A stretch of DNA of 64,000 nucleotides from Fratercula arctica. Its lineage: Eukaryota; Chordata; Aves; Charadriiformes; Alcidae. Where the stretch lies: positions 4,540,403-4,604,402 of the forward strand of contig CANTUZ010000027.1 in assembly GCA_947846985.1 (NCBI GenBank), given 5' to 3'. Both the position numbers and the translations under genes were made by a program. A model generated the notes under the pieces. The model saw only the letters and a list, made by a program, of their open reading frames with translations, was not told where the DNA came from and did not search any database. The first letter of the stretch is position 1. Each line of letters begins with the position of its first letter. Positions 1-11,905 of this stretch are shown one piece after another.

Positions 1-3000
1 ACTCCTCGGCCGGTTCCTCTCGGCTCCTGCGACGGCTCGGGAAGGCTCCTGTGTTGTCTCCGCAGGGTTCCTAGGCCCAGCTGACCTCCTTGTTGCATTT
101 ACGCTTGGTTCCTTGTGCCGGCTCGGCTCGCATCCCTTGGTCCACCTGTGCTCTGCTCCTGGCGCCACCACAGCTTGGCTCCTCTGACGCTCTCGCCTGG
201 CAGTTTGCGGACAGCGCAGCTCGACAATTGGGCTGTCTTTGGCTCAGCTCCCGGGACCGGCTCAACTCGGCTCCTGGGACGGCTCTCTAATTCTCCTGCA
301 CTAGCCCCGCATGGCTCCGAGGGTCAACTCAACTCAGCTCCTTGGACACGCTCATCTTGCCTCCTTGTGCCACCACAGCTCGCCTTGTAGAACCGGCTTG
401 GCTCAGCTGCTTGGACCAACTCACCTTGGCTCCTGGTGGCCTTTCAACTCGGACACTGTGGCCCGCGAAGCTTGACTTTTTTGGGCTCCCTTGCCTTGGT
501 TCCTGGCACTGACACAGCTCAGCTCCTGTGGGCAGCTGGGCACAGCATGTGGAGCATCTCGGCTCGACTCCCAAGCTGACGCACCTCAGCCCTCGGCACA
601 CCATGCCCTGTCCTTTGGAGGAAAGTCAGATGGGCTGCTGGGGCCGGTTCTGCCCAACTCCTCGGCCGGTTCCTCTCGGCTCCTGCGACGGCTCGGGAAG
701 GCTCCTGTGTTGTCTCCGCAGGGTTCCTAGGCCCAGCTGACCTCCTTGTTGCATTTACGCTTGGTTCCTTGTGCCGGCTCGGCTCGCATCCCTTGGTCCA
801 CCTGTGCTCTGCTCCTGGCGCCACCACAGCTTGGCTCCTCTGACGCTCTCGCCTGGCAGTTTGCGGACAGCGCAGCTCGACAATTGGGCTGTCTTTGGCT
901 CAGCTCCCGGGACCGGCTCAACTCGGCTCCTGGGACGGCTCTCTAATTCTCCTGCACTAGCCCCGCATGGCTCCGAGGGTCAACTCAACTCAGCTCCTTG
1001 GACACGCTCATCTTGCCTCCTTGTGCCACCACAGCTCGCCTTGTAGAACCGGCTTGGCTCAGCTGCTTGGACCAACTCACCTTGGCTCCTGGTGGCCTTT
1101 CAACTCGGACACTGTGGCCCGCGAAGCTTGACTTTTCGGGCTCCCTTGCCTTGGTTCCTGGCACTGACACAGCTCAGCTCCTGTGGGCAGCTGGGCACAG
1201 CATGTGGAGCATCTCGGCTCGACTCCCGAGCTGACTTGGCTCAGCCCTCGGCACACCATGCCCTGTCCTTTAGAGGAAAGTCAGATGGGCTGCTGGGGCC
1301 GGTTCTGCCCAACTCCTCGGCCGGTTCCTCTCGGCTCCTGCGACGGCTCGGGAAGGCTCCTGTGTTGTCTCCGCAGGGTTCCTAGGCCCAGCTCGCCTCC
1401 TTGTTGCATTTACGCTTGGTTCCTTGTGCCGGCTCGGCTCGCATCCCTTGGTCCACCTGTGCTCTGCTCCTGGCGCCACCACAGCTTGGCTCCTCTGACG
1501 CTCTCGCCTGGCAGTTTGCGGACAGCGCAGCTCGACAATTGGGCTGTCTTTGGCTCAGCTCCCGGGACCGGCTCAACTCGGCTCCTGGGACGGCTCTCTC
1601 ATTCTCCTGCACTAGCCCCGCATGGCTCCGAGGGTCAACTCAACTCAGCTCCTTGGACACGCTCATCTTGCCTCCTTGTGCCACCACAGCTCGCCTTGTA
1701 GAACCGGCTTGGCTCAGCTGCTTGGACCAACTCACCTTGGCTCCTGGTGGCCTTTCAACTCGGACACTGTGGCCCGCGAAGCTTGACTTTTCGGGCTCCC
1801 TTGCCTTGGTTCCTGGCACTGACACAGCTCAGCTCCTGTGGGCAGCTGGGCACAGCATGTGGAGCATCTCGGCTCGACTCCTGAGCTGACTTGGCTCAGC
1901 CCTCGGCACACCATGCCCTGTCCTTTGGAGGAAAGTCAGATGGGCTGCTGGGGCCGGTTCTGCCCAACTCCTCGGCCGGTTCATCTCGGCTCCTGCGACG
2001 GCTCGGGAAGGCTCCTGTGTTGTCTCCGCAGGGTTCCTAGGCCCAGCTGACCTCCTTGTTGCATTTACGCTTGGTTCCTTGTGCCGGCTCGGCTCGCATC
2101 CCTTGGTCCACCTGTGCTCTGCTCCTGGCGCCACCACAGCTTGGCTCCTCTGACGCTCTCGCCTGGCAGTTTGCGGACAGCGCAGCTCGACAATTGGGCT
2201 GTCTTTGGCTCAGCTCCCGGGACCGGCTCAACTCGGCTCCTGGGACGGCTCTCTCATTCTCCTGCACTAGCCCCGCATGGCTCCGAGGGTCAACTCAACT
2301 CAGCTCCTTGGACACGCTCATCTTGCCTCCTTGTGCCACCACAGCTCGCCTTGTAGAACCGGCTTGGCTCAGCTGCTTGGACCAACTCACCTTGGCTCCT
2401 GGTGGCCTTTCAACTCGGACACTGTGGCCCGCGAAGCTTGACTTTTCGGGCTCCCTTGCCTTGGTTCCTGGCACTGACACAGCTCAGCTCCTGTGGGCAG
2501 CTGGGCACAGCATGTGGAGCATCTCGGCTCGACTCCCGAGCTGACGCACCTCAGCCCTCGGCACACCATGCCCTGTCCTTTAGAGGAAAGTCAGATGGGC
2601 TGCTGCGGCCGGTTCTGCCCAACTCCTCGGCCGGTTCATCTCGGCTCCTGCGACGGCTCGGGAAGGCTCCTGTGTTGTCTCCGCAGGGTTCCTAGGCCCA
2701 GCTCGCCTCCTTGTTGCATTTACGCTTGGTTCCTTGTGCCGGCTCGGCTCGCATCCCTTGGTCCACCTGTGCTCTGCTCCTGGCGCCACCACAGCTTGGC
2801 TCCTCTGACGCTCTCGCCTGGCAGTTTGCGGACAGCGCAGCTCGACAATTGGGCTGTCTTTGGCTCAGCTCTCGGGACCGGCTCAACTCGGCTCCTGGGA
2901 CGGCTCTCTCATTCTCCTGCACTAGCCCCGCATGGCTCCGAGGGTCAACTCAACTCAGCTCCTTGGACACGCTCATCTTGCCTCCTTGTGCCACCACAGC

Positions 3001-6000
3001 TCGCCTTGTAGAACCGGCTTGGCTCAGCTGCTTGGACCAACTCACCTTGGCTCCTGGTGGCCTTTCAACTCGGACACTGTGGCCCGCGAAGCTTGACTTT
3101 TCGGGCTCCCTTGCCTTGGTTCCTGGCACTGACACAGCTCAGCTCCTGTGGGCAGCTGGGCACAGCATGTGGAGCATCTCGGCTCGACTCCCAAGCTGAC
3201 GCACCTCAGCCCTCGGCACACCATGCCCTGTCCTTTGGAGGAAAGTCAGATGGGCTGCTGGGGCCGGTTCTGCCCAACTCCTCGGCCGGTTCCTCTCGGC
3301 TCCTGCGACGGCTCGGGAAGGCTCCTGTGTTGTCTCCGCAGGGTTCCTAGGCCCAGCTGACCTCCTTGTTGCATTTACGCTTGGTTCCTTGTGCCGGCTC
3401 GGCTCGCATCCCTTGGTCCACCTGTGCTCTGCTCCTGGCGCCACCACAGCTTGGCTCCTCTGACGCTCTCGCCTGGCAGTTTGCGGACAGCGCAGCTCGA
3501 CAATTGGGCTGTCTTTGGCTCAGCTCCCGGGACCGGCTCAACTCGGCTCCTGGGACGGCTCTCTAATTCTCCTGCACTAGCCCCGCATGGCTCCGAGGGT
3601 CAACTCAACTCAGCCCCTTGGACACGCTCATCTTGCCTCCTTGTGCCACCACAGCTCGCCTTGTAGAACCGGCTTGGCTCAGCTGCTTGGACCAACTCAC
3701 CTTGGCTCCTGGTGGCCTTTCAACTCGGACACTGTGGCCCGCGAAGCTTGACTTTTTGGGCTCCCTTGCCTTGGTTCCTGGCACTGACACAGCTCAGCTC
3801 CTGTGGGCAGCTGGGCACAGCATGTGGAGCATCTCGGCTCGACTCCCAAGCTGACGCACCTCAGCCCTCGGCACACCATGCCCTGTCCTTTGGAGGAAAG
3901 TCAGATGGGCTGCTGGGGCCGGTTCTGCCCAACTCCTCGGCCGGTTCATCTTGGCTCCTGCGACGGCTCGGGAAGGCTCCTGTGTTGTCTCCGCAGGGTT
4001 CCTAGGCCCAGCTGACCTCCTTGTTGCATTTACGCTTGGTTCCTTGTGCCGGCTCGGCTCGCATCCCTTGGTCCACCTGTGCTCTGCTCCTGGCGCCACC
4101 ACAGCTTGGCTCCTCTGACGCTCTCGCCTGGCAGTTTGCGGACAGCGCAGCTCGACAATTGGGCTGTCTTTGGCTCAGCTCCCGGGACCGGCTCAACTCG
4201 GCTCCTGGGACGGCTCTCTAATTCTCCTGCACTAGCCCCGCATGGCTCCGAGGGTCAACTCAACTCAGCTCCTTGGACACGCTCATCTTGCCTCCTTGTG
4301 CCAGCACAGCTCGCCTTGTAGAACCGGCTTGGCTCAGCTGCTTGGACCAACTCACCTTGGCTCCTGGTGGCCTTTCAACTCGGACACTGTGGCCCGCGAA
4401 GCTTGACTTTTCGGGCTCCCTTGCCTTGGTTCCTGGCACTGACACAGCTCAGCTCCTGTGGGCAGCTGGGCACAGCATGTGGAGCATCTCGGCTCGACTC
4501 CCAAGCTGACGCACCTCAGCCCTCGGCACACCATGCCCTGTCCTTTGGAGGAAAGTCAGATGGGCTGCTGGGGCCGGTTCTGCCCAACTCCTCGGCCGGT
4601 TCATCTCGGCTCCTGCGACGGCTCGGGAAGGCTCCTGTGTTGTCTCCGCAGGGTTCCTAGGCCCAGCTGACCTCCTTGTTGCATTTACGCTTGGTTCCTT
4701 GTGCCGGCTCGGCTCGCATCCCTTGGTCCACCTGTGCTCTGCTCCTGGCGCCACCACAGCTTGGCTCCTCTGACGCTCTCGCCTGGCAGTTTGCGGACAG
4801 CGCAGCTCGACAATTGGGCTGTCTTTGGCTCAGCTCCCGGGACCGGCTCAACTCGGCTCCTGGGACGGCTCTCTAATTCTCCTGCACTAGCCCCGCATGG
4901 CTCCGAGGGTCAACTCAACTCAGCTCCTTGGACACACTCATCTTGCCTCCTTGTGCCACCACAGCTCGCCTTGTAGAACCGGCTTGGCTCAGCTGCTTGG
5001 ACCAACTCACCTTGGCTCCTGGTGGCCTTTCAACTCGGACACTGTGGCCCGCGAAGCTTGACTTTTCGGGCTCCCTTGCCTTGGTTCCTGGCACTGACAC
5101 AGCTCAGCTCCTGTGGGCAGCTGGGCACAGCATGTGGAGCATCTCGGCTCGACTCCCGAGCTGACGCACCTCAGCCCTCGGCACACCATGCCCTGTCCTT
5201 TAGAGGAAAGTCAGATGGGCTGCTGGGGCCGGTTCTGCCCAACTCCTCGGCCGGTTCCTCTCGGCTCCTGCGACGGCTCGGGAAGGCTCCTGTGTTGTCT
5301 CCGCAGGGTTCCTAGGCCCAGCTGACCTCCTTGTTGCATTTACGCTTGGTTCCTTGTGCCGGCTCGGCTCGCATCCCTTGGTCCACCTGTGCTCTGCTCC
5401 TGGCGCCACCACAGCTTGGCTCCTCTGACGCTCTCGCCTGGCAGTTTGCGGACAGCGCAGCTCGACAATTGGGCTGTCTTTGGCTCAGCTCCCGGGACCG
5501 GCTCAACTCGGCTCCTGGGACGGCTCTCTAATTCTCCTGCACTAGCCCCGCATGGCTCCGAGGGTCAACTCAACTCAGCTCCTTGGACACGCTCATCTTG
5601 CCTCCTTGTGCCACCACAGCTCGCCTTGTAGAACCGGCTTGGCTCAGCTGCTTGGACCAACTCACCTTGGCTCCTGGTGGCCTTTCAACTCGGACACTGT
5701 GGCCCGCGAAGCTTGACTTTTCGGGCTCCCTTGCCTTGGTTCCTGGCACTGACACAGCTCAGCTCCTGTGGGCAGCTGGGCACAGCATGTGGAGCATCTC
5801 GGCTCAACTCCCAAGCTGACGCACCTCAGCCCTCGGCACACCATGCCCTGTCCTTTGGAGGAAAGTCAGATGGGCTGCTGGGGCCGGTTCTGCCCAACTC
5901 CTCGGCCGGTTCCTCTCGGCTCCTGCGACGGCTCGGGAAGGCTCCTGTGTTGTCTCCGCAGGGTTCCTAGGCCCAGCTGACCTCCTTGTTGCATTTACGC

Positions 6001-7259
6001 TTGGTTCCTTGTGCCGGCTCGGCTCGCATCCCTTGGTCCACCTGTGCTCTGCTCCTGGCGCCACCACAGCTTGGCTCCTCTGACGCTCTCGCCTGGCAGT
6101 TTGCGGACAGCGCAGCTCGACAATTGGGCTGTCTTTGGCTCAGCTCCCGGGACCGGCTCAACTCGGCTCCTGGGACGGCTCTCTAATTCTCCTGGACTAG
6201 CCCCGCATGGCTCCGAGGGTCAACTCAACTCAGCTCCTTGGACACACTCATCTTGCCTCCTTGTGCCACCACAGCTCGCCTTGTAGAACCGGCTTGGCTC
6301 AGCTGCTTGGACCAACTCACCTTGGCTCCTGGTGGCCTTTCAACTCGGACACTGTGGCCCGCGAAGCTTGACTTTTTGGGCTCCCTTGCCTTGGTTCCTG
6401 GCACTGACACAGCTCAGCTCCTGTGGGCAGCTGGGCACAGCATGTGGAGCATCTCGGCTCGACTCCCAAGCTGACGCACCTCAGCCCTCGGCACACCATG
6501 CCCTGTCCTTTGGAGGAAAGTCAGATGGGCTGCTGGGGCCGGTTCTGCCCAACTCCTCGGCCGGTTCCTCTCGGCTCCTGCGACGGCTCGGGAAGGCTCC
6601 TGTGTTGTCTCCGCAGGGTTCCTAGGCCCAGCTGACCTCCTTGTTGCATTTACGCTTGGTTCCTTGTGCCGGCTCGGCTCGCATCCCTTGGTCCACCTGT
6701 GCTCTGCTCCTGGCGCCACCACAGCTTGGCTCCTCTGACGCTCTCGCCTGGCAGTTTGCGGACAGCGCAGCTCGACAATTGGGCTGTCTTTGGCTCAGCT
6801 CCCGGGACCGGCTCAACTCGGCTCCTGGGACGGCTCTCTAATTCTCCTGCACTAGCCCCGCATGGCTCCGAGGGTCAACTCAACTCAGCTCCTTGGACAC
6901 GCTCATCTTGCCTCCTTGTGCCACCACAGCTCGCCTTGTAGAACCGGCTTGGCTCAGCTGCTTGGACCAACTCACCTTGGCTCCTGGTGGCCTTTCAACT
7001 CGGACACTGTGGCCCGCGAAGCTTGACTTTTCGGGCTCCCTTGCCTTGGTTCCTGGCACTGACACAGCTCAGCTCCTGTGGGCAGCTGGGCACAGCATGT
7101 GGAGCATCTCGGCTCGACTCCCAAGCTGACGCACCTCAGCCCTCGGCACTCCATGCCCTGTCCTTTAGAGGAAAGTCAGATGGGCTGCTGGGGCCGGTTC
7201 TGCCCAACTCCTCGGCCGGTTCCTCTCGGCTCCTGCGACGGCTCGGGAAGGCTCCTGTG
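1..7259. repeat. 655-bp tandem satellite, about 11 copies
   Basis: Identical landmarks recur at 90, 746, 1401, 2056, 2711, 3366, 4021, 4676, 5331, 5986 and 6641, so the period is 655 bp (656 once, from a longer T-run near 478). Copies differ by scattered substitutions such as TGACGCACC versus TGACTTGGC near the middle and CATTCT versus AATTCT. Inside each monomer, GGCTC- and AGCTC-like words recur roughly every 20 bp, suggesting growth from a shorter GC-rich motif. Open frames exist on both strands, but they drift because 655 is not a multiple of three. I see no gene. The tract is cut by an assembly gap on its right. Confidence 0.97.
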
Positions 7260-7459
7260 NNNNNNNNNNNNNNNNNNNNNNNNNNNNNNNNNNNNNNNNN
7301 NNNNNNNNNNNNNNNNNNNNNNNNNNNNNNNNNNNNNNNNNNNNNNNNNNNNNNNNNNNNNNNNNNNNNNNNNNNNNNNNNNNNNNNNNNNNNNNNNNNN
7401 NNNNNNNNNNNNNNNNNNNNNNNNNNNNNNNNNNNNNNNNNNNNNNNNNNNNNNNNNNN
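7260..7459. other. Assembly gap of exactly 200 N
   Basis: Unsequenced. The fixed length, equal to the second gap, points to a scaffold join of unknown true size between the satellite contig and the keratin/tRNA contig. Confidence 0.95.
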
Positions 7460-7809
7460 GCCTAGAGAAGAGAAGGGTCCTCAGAGAACCTCCAGAAAGA
7501 TGGGCATGGACTATTTATCAGGGAGTGTAGTGATTGATGAGGGGTAATACTTTTTAAAAACAAAGAGGGTAGATGTAGATTAGATATTAGGAAGAAATTC
7601 TTTCCTATGAGGGTGGTGAGATACTGGAACAAGTGGCCCAGGAACTTGTGGATGCCCCATACCTGGTGGAAGTGTTCAAGGACAGGTTGGAGGCACTTTG
7701 AGAAACCTGACCTCATGGAGGTATCCCTACCCATGGCAAAGGGGAAGAACTAGATGATCATTAAGGTCCCTTCCAACCAAAACCATTCAATGATTCATTC
7801 TTTGATTCT
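7460..7809 (+). mobile_element. CR1 retroposon 3' end (cut by gap)
   Basis: This is a sense-strand CR1 3' fragment. It contains the reverse-transcriptase C-terminal region and the typical end, GGTCCCTTCCAACC followed by short ATTCA/ATGATTC repeats. Compared with the other three copies it has at least seven single-base indels, probably reflecting poor contig-end quality. Confidence 0.85.
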
Positions 7810-7941
7810 AGGTGCTATGAAGCAGCTGAAAGAGGCAAGGGCTTAATCACCAGGGAGGCTTCAGCCAGCGGTAACTGCTAGGTGTTTAGATGCCTCAGGA
7901 GCCAGGAATGTCTGTGGCCCCCCCAGGCCTCTGGGACACAG

Positions 7942-7949
7942 CATAAAAG
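7942..7949 (+). promoter_or_regulatory. TATA box, keratin copy 1
   Basis: CATAAAAG lies about 60 bp before a GAG|GTAAGC splice donor (exon end 8008). This fits the short non-coding first exon of feather keratin genes. Confidence 0.75.
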
Positions 7950-8566
7950 CCTGCGCTGCTTCTGGCTCCACATCCTCCTCTCTTGCCTCCCTGTCCTCCA
8001 GGAACGAGGTAAGCCTGAGTCTGCTCCATCTCTCCCGCTGGGATGAGCTGCTGTCGTGGTGGCTACTCGAGCTGATGCTTGGGCTGCCAAAGATTGGCCC
8101 TGCAACAGAACTCTTTGAGGGCTGTCAGCTCTTTCCCTTCTGAGGGAGGTGTCTGGGGAGAGCAGGGAAGAGGGGGTTCTTTCAAGCAGAAGGGCATCAA
8201 TGGGGCTCAGCTGCAGGGAGGTCTGCCCAGCAGAATTTGCACCTTGAGCAGATGGTCTCCAACCAAATGGCCACGTGCATCCAGGGCTGCCTTCAGTGCA
8301 GCAAAGTTTGTTCTGGCCATGGGGTGTGATCAGTCTGTCCCAGTTGATTTAAACCCACCGTGCTGGGTCCTATCCAAACACTGGTCAGCCTTCCTGTGCC
8401 CTGCAGCTCAGAGGGCACGATGAGGGCAGTGGGAGATGGGGCACAGCGCGTGTTTTTGAAACAGAGAGTGTCCATGGAGAGAGCTGAGGAGCAGAAAGAC
8501 AGACTGATACTGAGGTCCGTGTTGGCTCTCTGCTCTGTGTTTCAGCTGTGCCTCCCTCGCCGAGAG

Positions 8567-8884
8567 ATGTCTTGCTTCAGACCCTGTCTCCCTCGCCCCT
8601 GCGGAGCCGCTGGCCCAACCCCGCTTGCCAGCAGCTGCAGTGAGCCCTGTGTGGCCCGCTGCGCTGACTCGACGGTGGCCATCGAGGCCTCCCCGGTGGT
8701 GGTGACCCTGCCGGGCCCCATCCTCACCTCCTTCCCCCAGAGCACAGCCGTGGGATCGTCTCTGTCGGCTGCTGTGGGGAGCTCCCTCAGCACCGGGGGG
8801 GTTCCCATCTCTTCTGGGGGCTCCCTGGGTCTGGGGGGGTCAGGGCTGTGTCTGCCTGTTCCCCGCTGCAGTCTGAACTGCTGA
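8567..8884 (+). CDS. Feather-type beta-keratin, copy 1
   Basis: This is a 105-residue corneous beta-protein, the structural protein of feathers that assembles into filaments in keratinising epidermal cells. Visible features are a Cys-rich N-terminus (Cys 3, 7, 12, 24, 28, 32), the family core around residues 37-70 including [16 protein letters not shown] and two AVGSS repeats, a Gly/Ser stretch (77-93), and a Cys-containing tail (Cys 95, 101, 105). The length is close to the usual ~100 residues. The start is the first ATG of exon 2, 22 bases after a TTTCAG acceptor. The inferred gene is a TATA box at 7942, non-coding exon 1 ending at 8008, intron 8009-8545, and ATTAAA at 9307-9312. This layout is typical of the family. 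It has Arg10 and Glu40. Which feather part or stage uses it cannot be read from the sequence. Confidence 0.93.
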   Translation: MSCFRPCLPRPCGAAGPTPLASSCSEPCVARCADSTVAIEASPVVVTLPGPILTSFPQSTAVGSSLSAAVGSSLSTGGVPISSGGSLGLGGSGLCLPVPRCSLNC

Positions 8885-9389
8885 AGCCGGCGCATCATCC
8901 CTCTCGGAGCGGGAAGGACGACGGGAACTCTGCAGCAGGAGCGTGGCCACGGCTTGCAGATGGGCTGGGTGTCCTCATCCCCCCAGGCAGGAGGGACCTG
9001 TGCCCGCTGCTCCTGGCTGCACGGCAGGCCTCGCCGCGCCTCCCCTGCCTCCGCTTTGCTCTGAGCTCCTTGAGAAAGGGCTCGTTCTCTTCTGCTTTGC
9101 TGAATCTGCTGCTGACGGGGAGAGGGTGCTGGAGCTGGGGACTGCTCTTGCTGGGCTGGGATTGCCACCAGGCAGAGCAGAATGGGCAAAGGCAAGCGCT
9201 TTGAGTGGAGCTTGTCCTTGGGAAGCGGGCCGTTTTCTTTGCCCCCCTGAGCCCTGCAGACGTGCTTCTTGGTCTCTGTTCTGTGCCACGGCCTTTGCTC
9301 CTTCTCATTAAAGACTTTGTGCAGCATAGCTGGAGACTGGTGGTGCTTTGTTCTCCTGCCCCCTCAGCTGGCCCACACCTCTGCAAGGA

Positions 9390-9996
9390 CGAGGGAGAAC
9401 CTGCTCTCCCCGTGACAGTGAGACTGTGCCCGTGCGTGGGGCACTGCCAGTTGTGGGTGGAGCTCCCTGAACCAGAGCACCTAAAAGAAGCGAGTAGGCC
9501 CGAGAAAGACAGAAAAGCCCCAGAGAAACGGAGAGAGCAAGGAGCACGGGGCAGAGCTGGAAATCCAAGTAATGCCACAAAGAGTGGTAGTCAAAGACGG
9601 GAAGCCGTTGCCCCGGGAGGTTGTAGATTCTCCACCTTTGGAGACGTCCAGTATTCAACTAGACAAAGCCATAAAATATGTCCTGTCCCCGAGGTGCTTT
9701 GAGCTGGGCTTGGACTGCGCCGTCTCCGCCTCCGCTGTTGTGTGATTGTGTGAGGCACTGCTGGATGCCCTCATCCAGGAGCAGCCCTCAAGGCCAAGGC
9801 CGCAGAGAGGGGGCGAGGGCCAGCGCTCAGGAAAGCTGCAGAGCTGTGGTGGGCCCAGGGCAGGAGAGGGGTCTCTGCTGGGGGTGCCAGGGCTGGGAGG
9901 CCAGGAACGGAAGGAAGCTGGGAGCGCACTGAAGAGCTGACCCAAGAGCAAGGCAGGGGAAGAAGGCGTGAGCCTGGCGAGGCGGCCAAAAGGCTA
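9390..9996. other. Non-coding stretch with old CR1-like remnant
   Basis: It lies between the left arm and tRNA-Gln. Around 9600-9715 the sequence reads like a worn sense CR1 3' region (gaggttgtagattctcc...gtccccgaggtgctttgag); copies are near 21835-21950 and 34010-34125. I see no gene. A CCAAAAG just below 9997 provides the T-run terminator of the Gln gene. Confidence 0.5.
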
Positions 9997-10068
9997 AGGT
10001 CCCACTGAGATTTGAACTCAGATCGCTGGATTCAGAGTCCAGAGTGCTCACCATTACACCATGGGACC
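9997..10068 (-). tRNA. tRNA-Gln (CTG), unit 1
   Basis: A 72-nt cloverleaf. The acceptor GGTCCCA pairs with TGGGACC, the anticodon loop is CTCTGAA with anticodon CTG, and the T-arm is TGAG-TTCAAAT-CTCA. A TTTT terminator follows on the minus strand. Confidence 0.96.
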
Positions 10069-11061
10069 TCCTAGCCACCTCTCTTCTTTCCCCTCTCCCA
10101 GCCCTCACTGACCCACAGCCTCCTGGCCGACTCTGGCACTCTCCCCATCTCCCTGCCCATCACCAACTACAGCCTTCCTACGGGGACACACGGCATTCTA
10201 CACCCCGTCCACCTTTCCACACAGCTGCGGAACAGCGGACCTCTTCTGGGGCTCACACTTCCTGACTGACGTCCTTCTAAAATCGCACCCAGTGCTCGTG
10301 CAGCCTCTGGTGGGATTGCATGAGGATGGCTCTGCCCTGTCACAGTGCTGCAGAGAAATGCCCCAGAGCCTGCAGCGCCCCTCTTGCCCTCTTACACGGG
10401 GGACTTGCCTCCTGCCTGCCCCTCTTCCCCCTGCCGCTGCCCGTCTTGGCTGGTGAGGAGCTGCCCGGTCAGGGGAACTTTCTGGGTTGAAATCCTGCCG
10501 GTCAAGGCCACATCCTGGGCCGGCACCTATCGACTGTGCCGCTGGGCGTGACAGAGGGAAGGAGGCACCTCAGGGGCTCTCCAGCTTCGGGAGCAGAGGG
10601 CAGAGGAGCTCCCTGATGACTATGGAGAGGTATAAAGTTGCCTCATCTCCAAAAAAGCGGAAGAAGCACTAGGTGGGGAAGCAAGGAAAGGTGTTGATGA
10701 AGTGGAGCAAGTTCATCAGAGGGGGACTCTGGCCTTGGGAGGAGAGGCTGAGGACCCAAGGCTTGCTTAGCTGAGAGAAGAAAAGGCTTTGTGGGTTCTA
10801 ATAGGAGCTTCCCAGGGGCTACAAGGAGGCAACTCGATGGCTGGAGGGTGAGAGGTGGTGGTCCGAAACCGAACAGGCGAGGGCTGTCCTTCATGATTGT
10901 GTTGTAGGCCTGTGTAGTTGGTGCCTGTTTTTCCTTCCTCAGGAGCTGGGACATGCAGCAGGCTGAGCAGAGCCCCAGGAAGACCCAGGAGCCTCCGCTT
11001 AAGAGCGGGGTGCCGGCCAAGAGAGAGAGGCCATAAAGGAGACCACCCAAGGCAAGGGGGC
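10069..11061. other. Intergenic region with CR1 ORF2 remnant
   Basis: About 10680-10870 (sense strand) resembles the CR1 stretch ending in GGGGCTACAAGG, degraded. Copies are at about 22914-23104 and 35088-35278. The rest shows nothing recognisable; open frames here are not family-like. Confidence 0.5.
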
Positions 11062-11144
11062 TGTCAGGAGTGGGACTCGAACCCACGCCTCCTAGGGAGA
11101 CTGCAACCTGAATGCAGCGCCTTCGACCGCTCGGCCATCCTGAC
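11062..11144 (-). tRNA. tRNA-Leu (CAG), unit 1
   Basis: An 83-nt class II tRNA with a long variable arm. The acceptor GTCAGGA pairs with TCCTGAC, the A-box region is TGGCCGAGCGG, the anticodon stem-loop CTGCA-TTCAGGT-TGCAG gives CAG, and the B box is GGTTCGAACCC. A (GCT)6 run lies just upstream of the gene (right side in the window). No clear T-run terminator lies close by, unlike the other tRNA genes here. Confidence 0.95.
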
Positions 11145-11833
11145 CCGCTGCTGCTGCTGCTGCTGCTCCCGGCCCTGCAGCGGCCAGAGCCGGCCCAGCT
11201 CAGCCAGCCACCTCCTGCCCCCGCTGGGGGGACACCTGCCTCCTGCCCCCACCCTGGCCCGGCTCCCAACAAGGGCTGCTGACGGGACACCGCAGCTCCT
11301 CCACGCACCTCACAACGCACGCGACAGAAACTGCACTCTGGTGCCCTCACACCTTATATTCTCCGGGCTGAAAAAGCCCGGCTGCGTCAGCATCCTCCAT
11401 GCAGCGCGGAAGGAGCCAGACTGCAAGGCACCTCAGCGGTCACTAGTGCAAACGCCTGCTGAAAGCAGGGCCAGCCCCAAAGCTGGAGCAGGCGGCTGCG
11501 TGCCTGAGCCCCGTTGAAAGCTGAGCGTGACACCCCGGCACGGAGAGTCCCAAAGCGCTCTGGGCCCCTGCTCCAGGGCTTCAACACTGGCCAAGGAGCT
11601 CTATTGAATGGTCCAGAGCAGGAGGTGCTTGCTCCCCAAGGCTGCTGTGGCCAAGGCGGGCCTCTGCTGGGCTAGGAGGTGGGCAGAGGCCTGGCCGTGC
11701 CCCCAGGCTGCAGGGGAGTCAAGGGCCATGGCTTGAGCACCCCGGGCAGATGAAGTGTCTGGGGGAAGGAAGGTGGGCAGGCGGGGAGCAGCAGAGGCAA
11801 AGCCCTGGGGAGCCCGGCTGAAGAAAAGGGCTC
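11145..11833. other. Intergenic, no gene seen
   Basis: GC-rich unique sequence between tRNA-Leu and tRNA-Gly. It holds the unit-specific 39-bp indel near 11220-11260 and a short inverted repeat at GGGCTGAAAAAGCCC. No conserved frame or RNA was recognised. Confidence 0.4.
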
Positions 11834-11905
11834 TGCGTTGGCCAGGAATCGAACCCGGGTCAACTGCTTGGAAGGCAGCTATGCTCACCACTATACCACC
11901 AACGC
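11834..11905 (-). tRNA. tRNA-Gly (TCC), unit 1
   Basis: A 72-nt cloverleaf with acceptor GCGTTGG/CCAACGC, A box TGGTATAGTGG, anticodon TCC in loop CTTCCAA, and B box GGTTCGATTCC. A TTTT terminator follows. Confidence 0.96.

Larger units (their letters stand above)
7827..9389 (+). repeat. Inverted-repeat arm, unit 1 left
   Basis: It carries keratin copy 1 with promoter, intron and 3' UTR. It matches the reverse complement of 14221-15785 from TGAAAGAGGCAAG to CTGCAAGGA; similarity stops abruptly at both ends. Confidence 0.9.

Noticed and set aside
1..7259. Open frames of 60-186 codons on both strands
   Set aside because: By-products of a stop-poor GC-rich satellite; the frame changes from copy to copy because the period is 655 bp.
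8542..9327. 261-codon frame antisense to keratin copy 1 (and equivalents)
   Set aside because: Mirror of the keratin exon and 3' UTR, with no domain; present only because the sense sequence is constrained.
9205..9702. 165-codon frame downstream of the keratin stop
   Set aside because: Runs through the 3' UTR and past the ATTAAA signal; low-complexity and not family-like.
10460..10530. Possible extra tRNA with a GGGTTGAAATCC B-box-like word
   Set aside because: No acceptor stem or anticodon arm can be formed with it.
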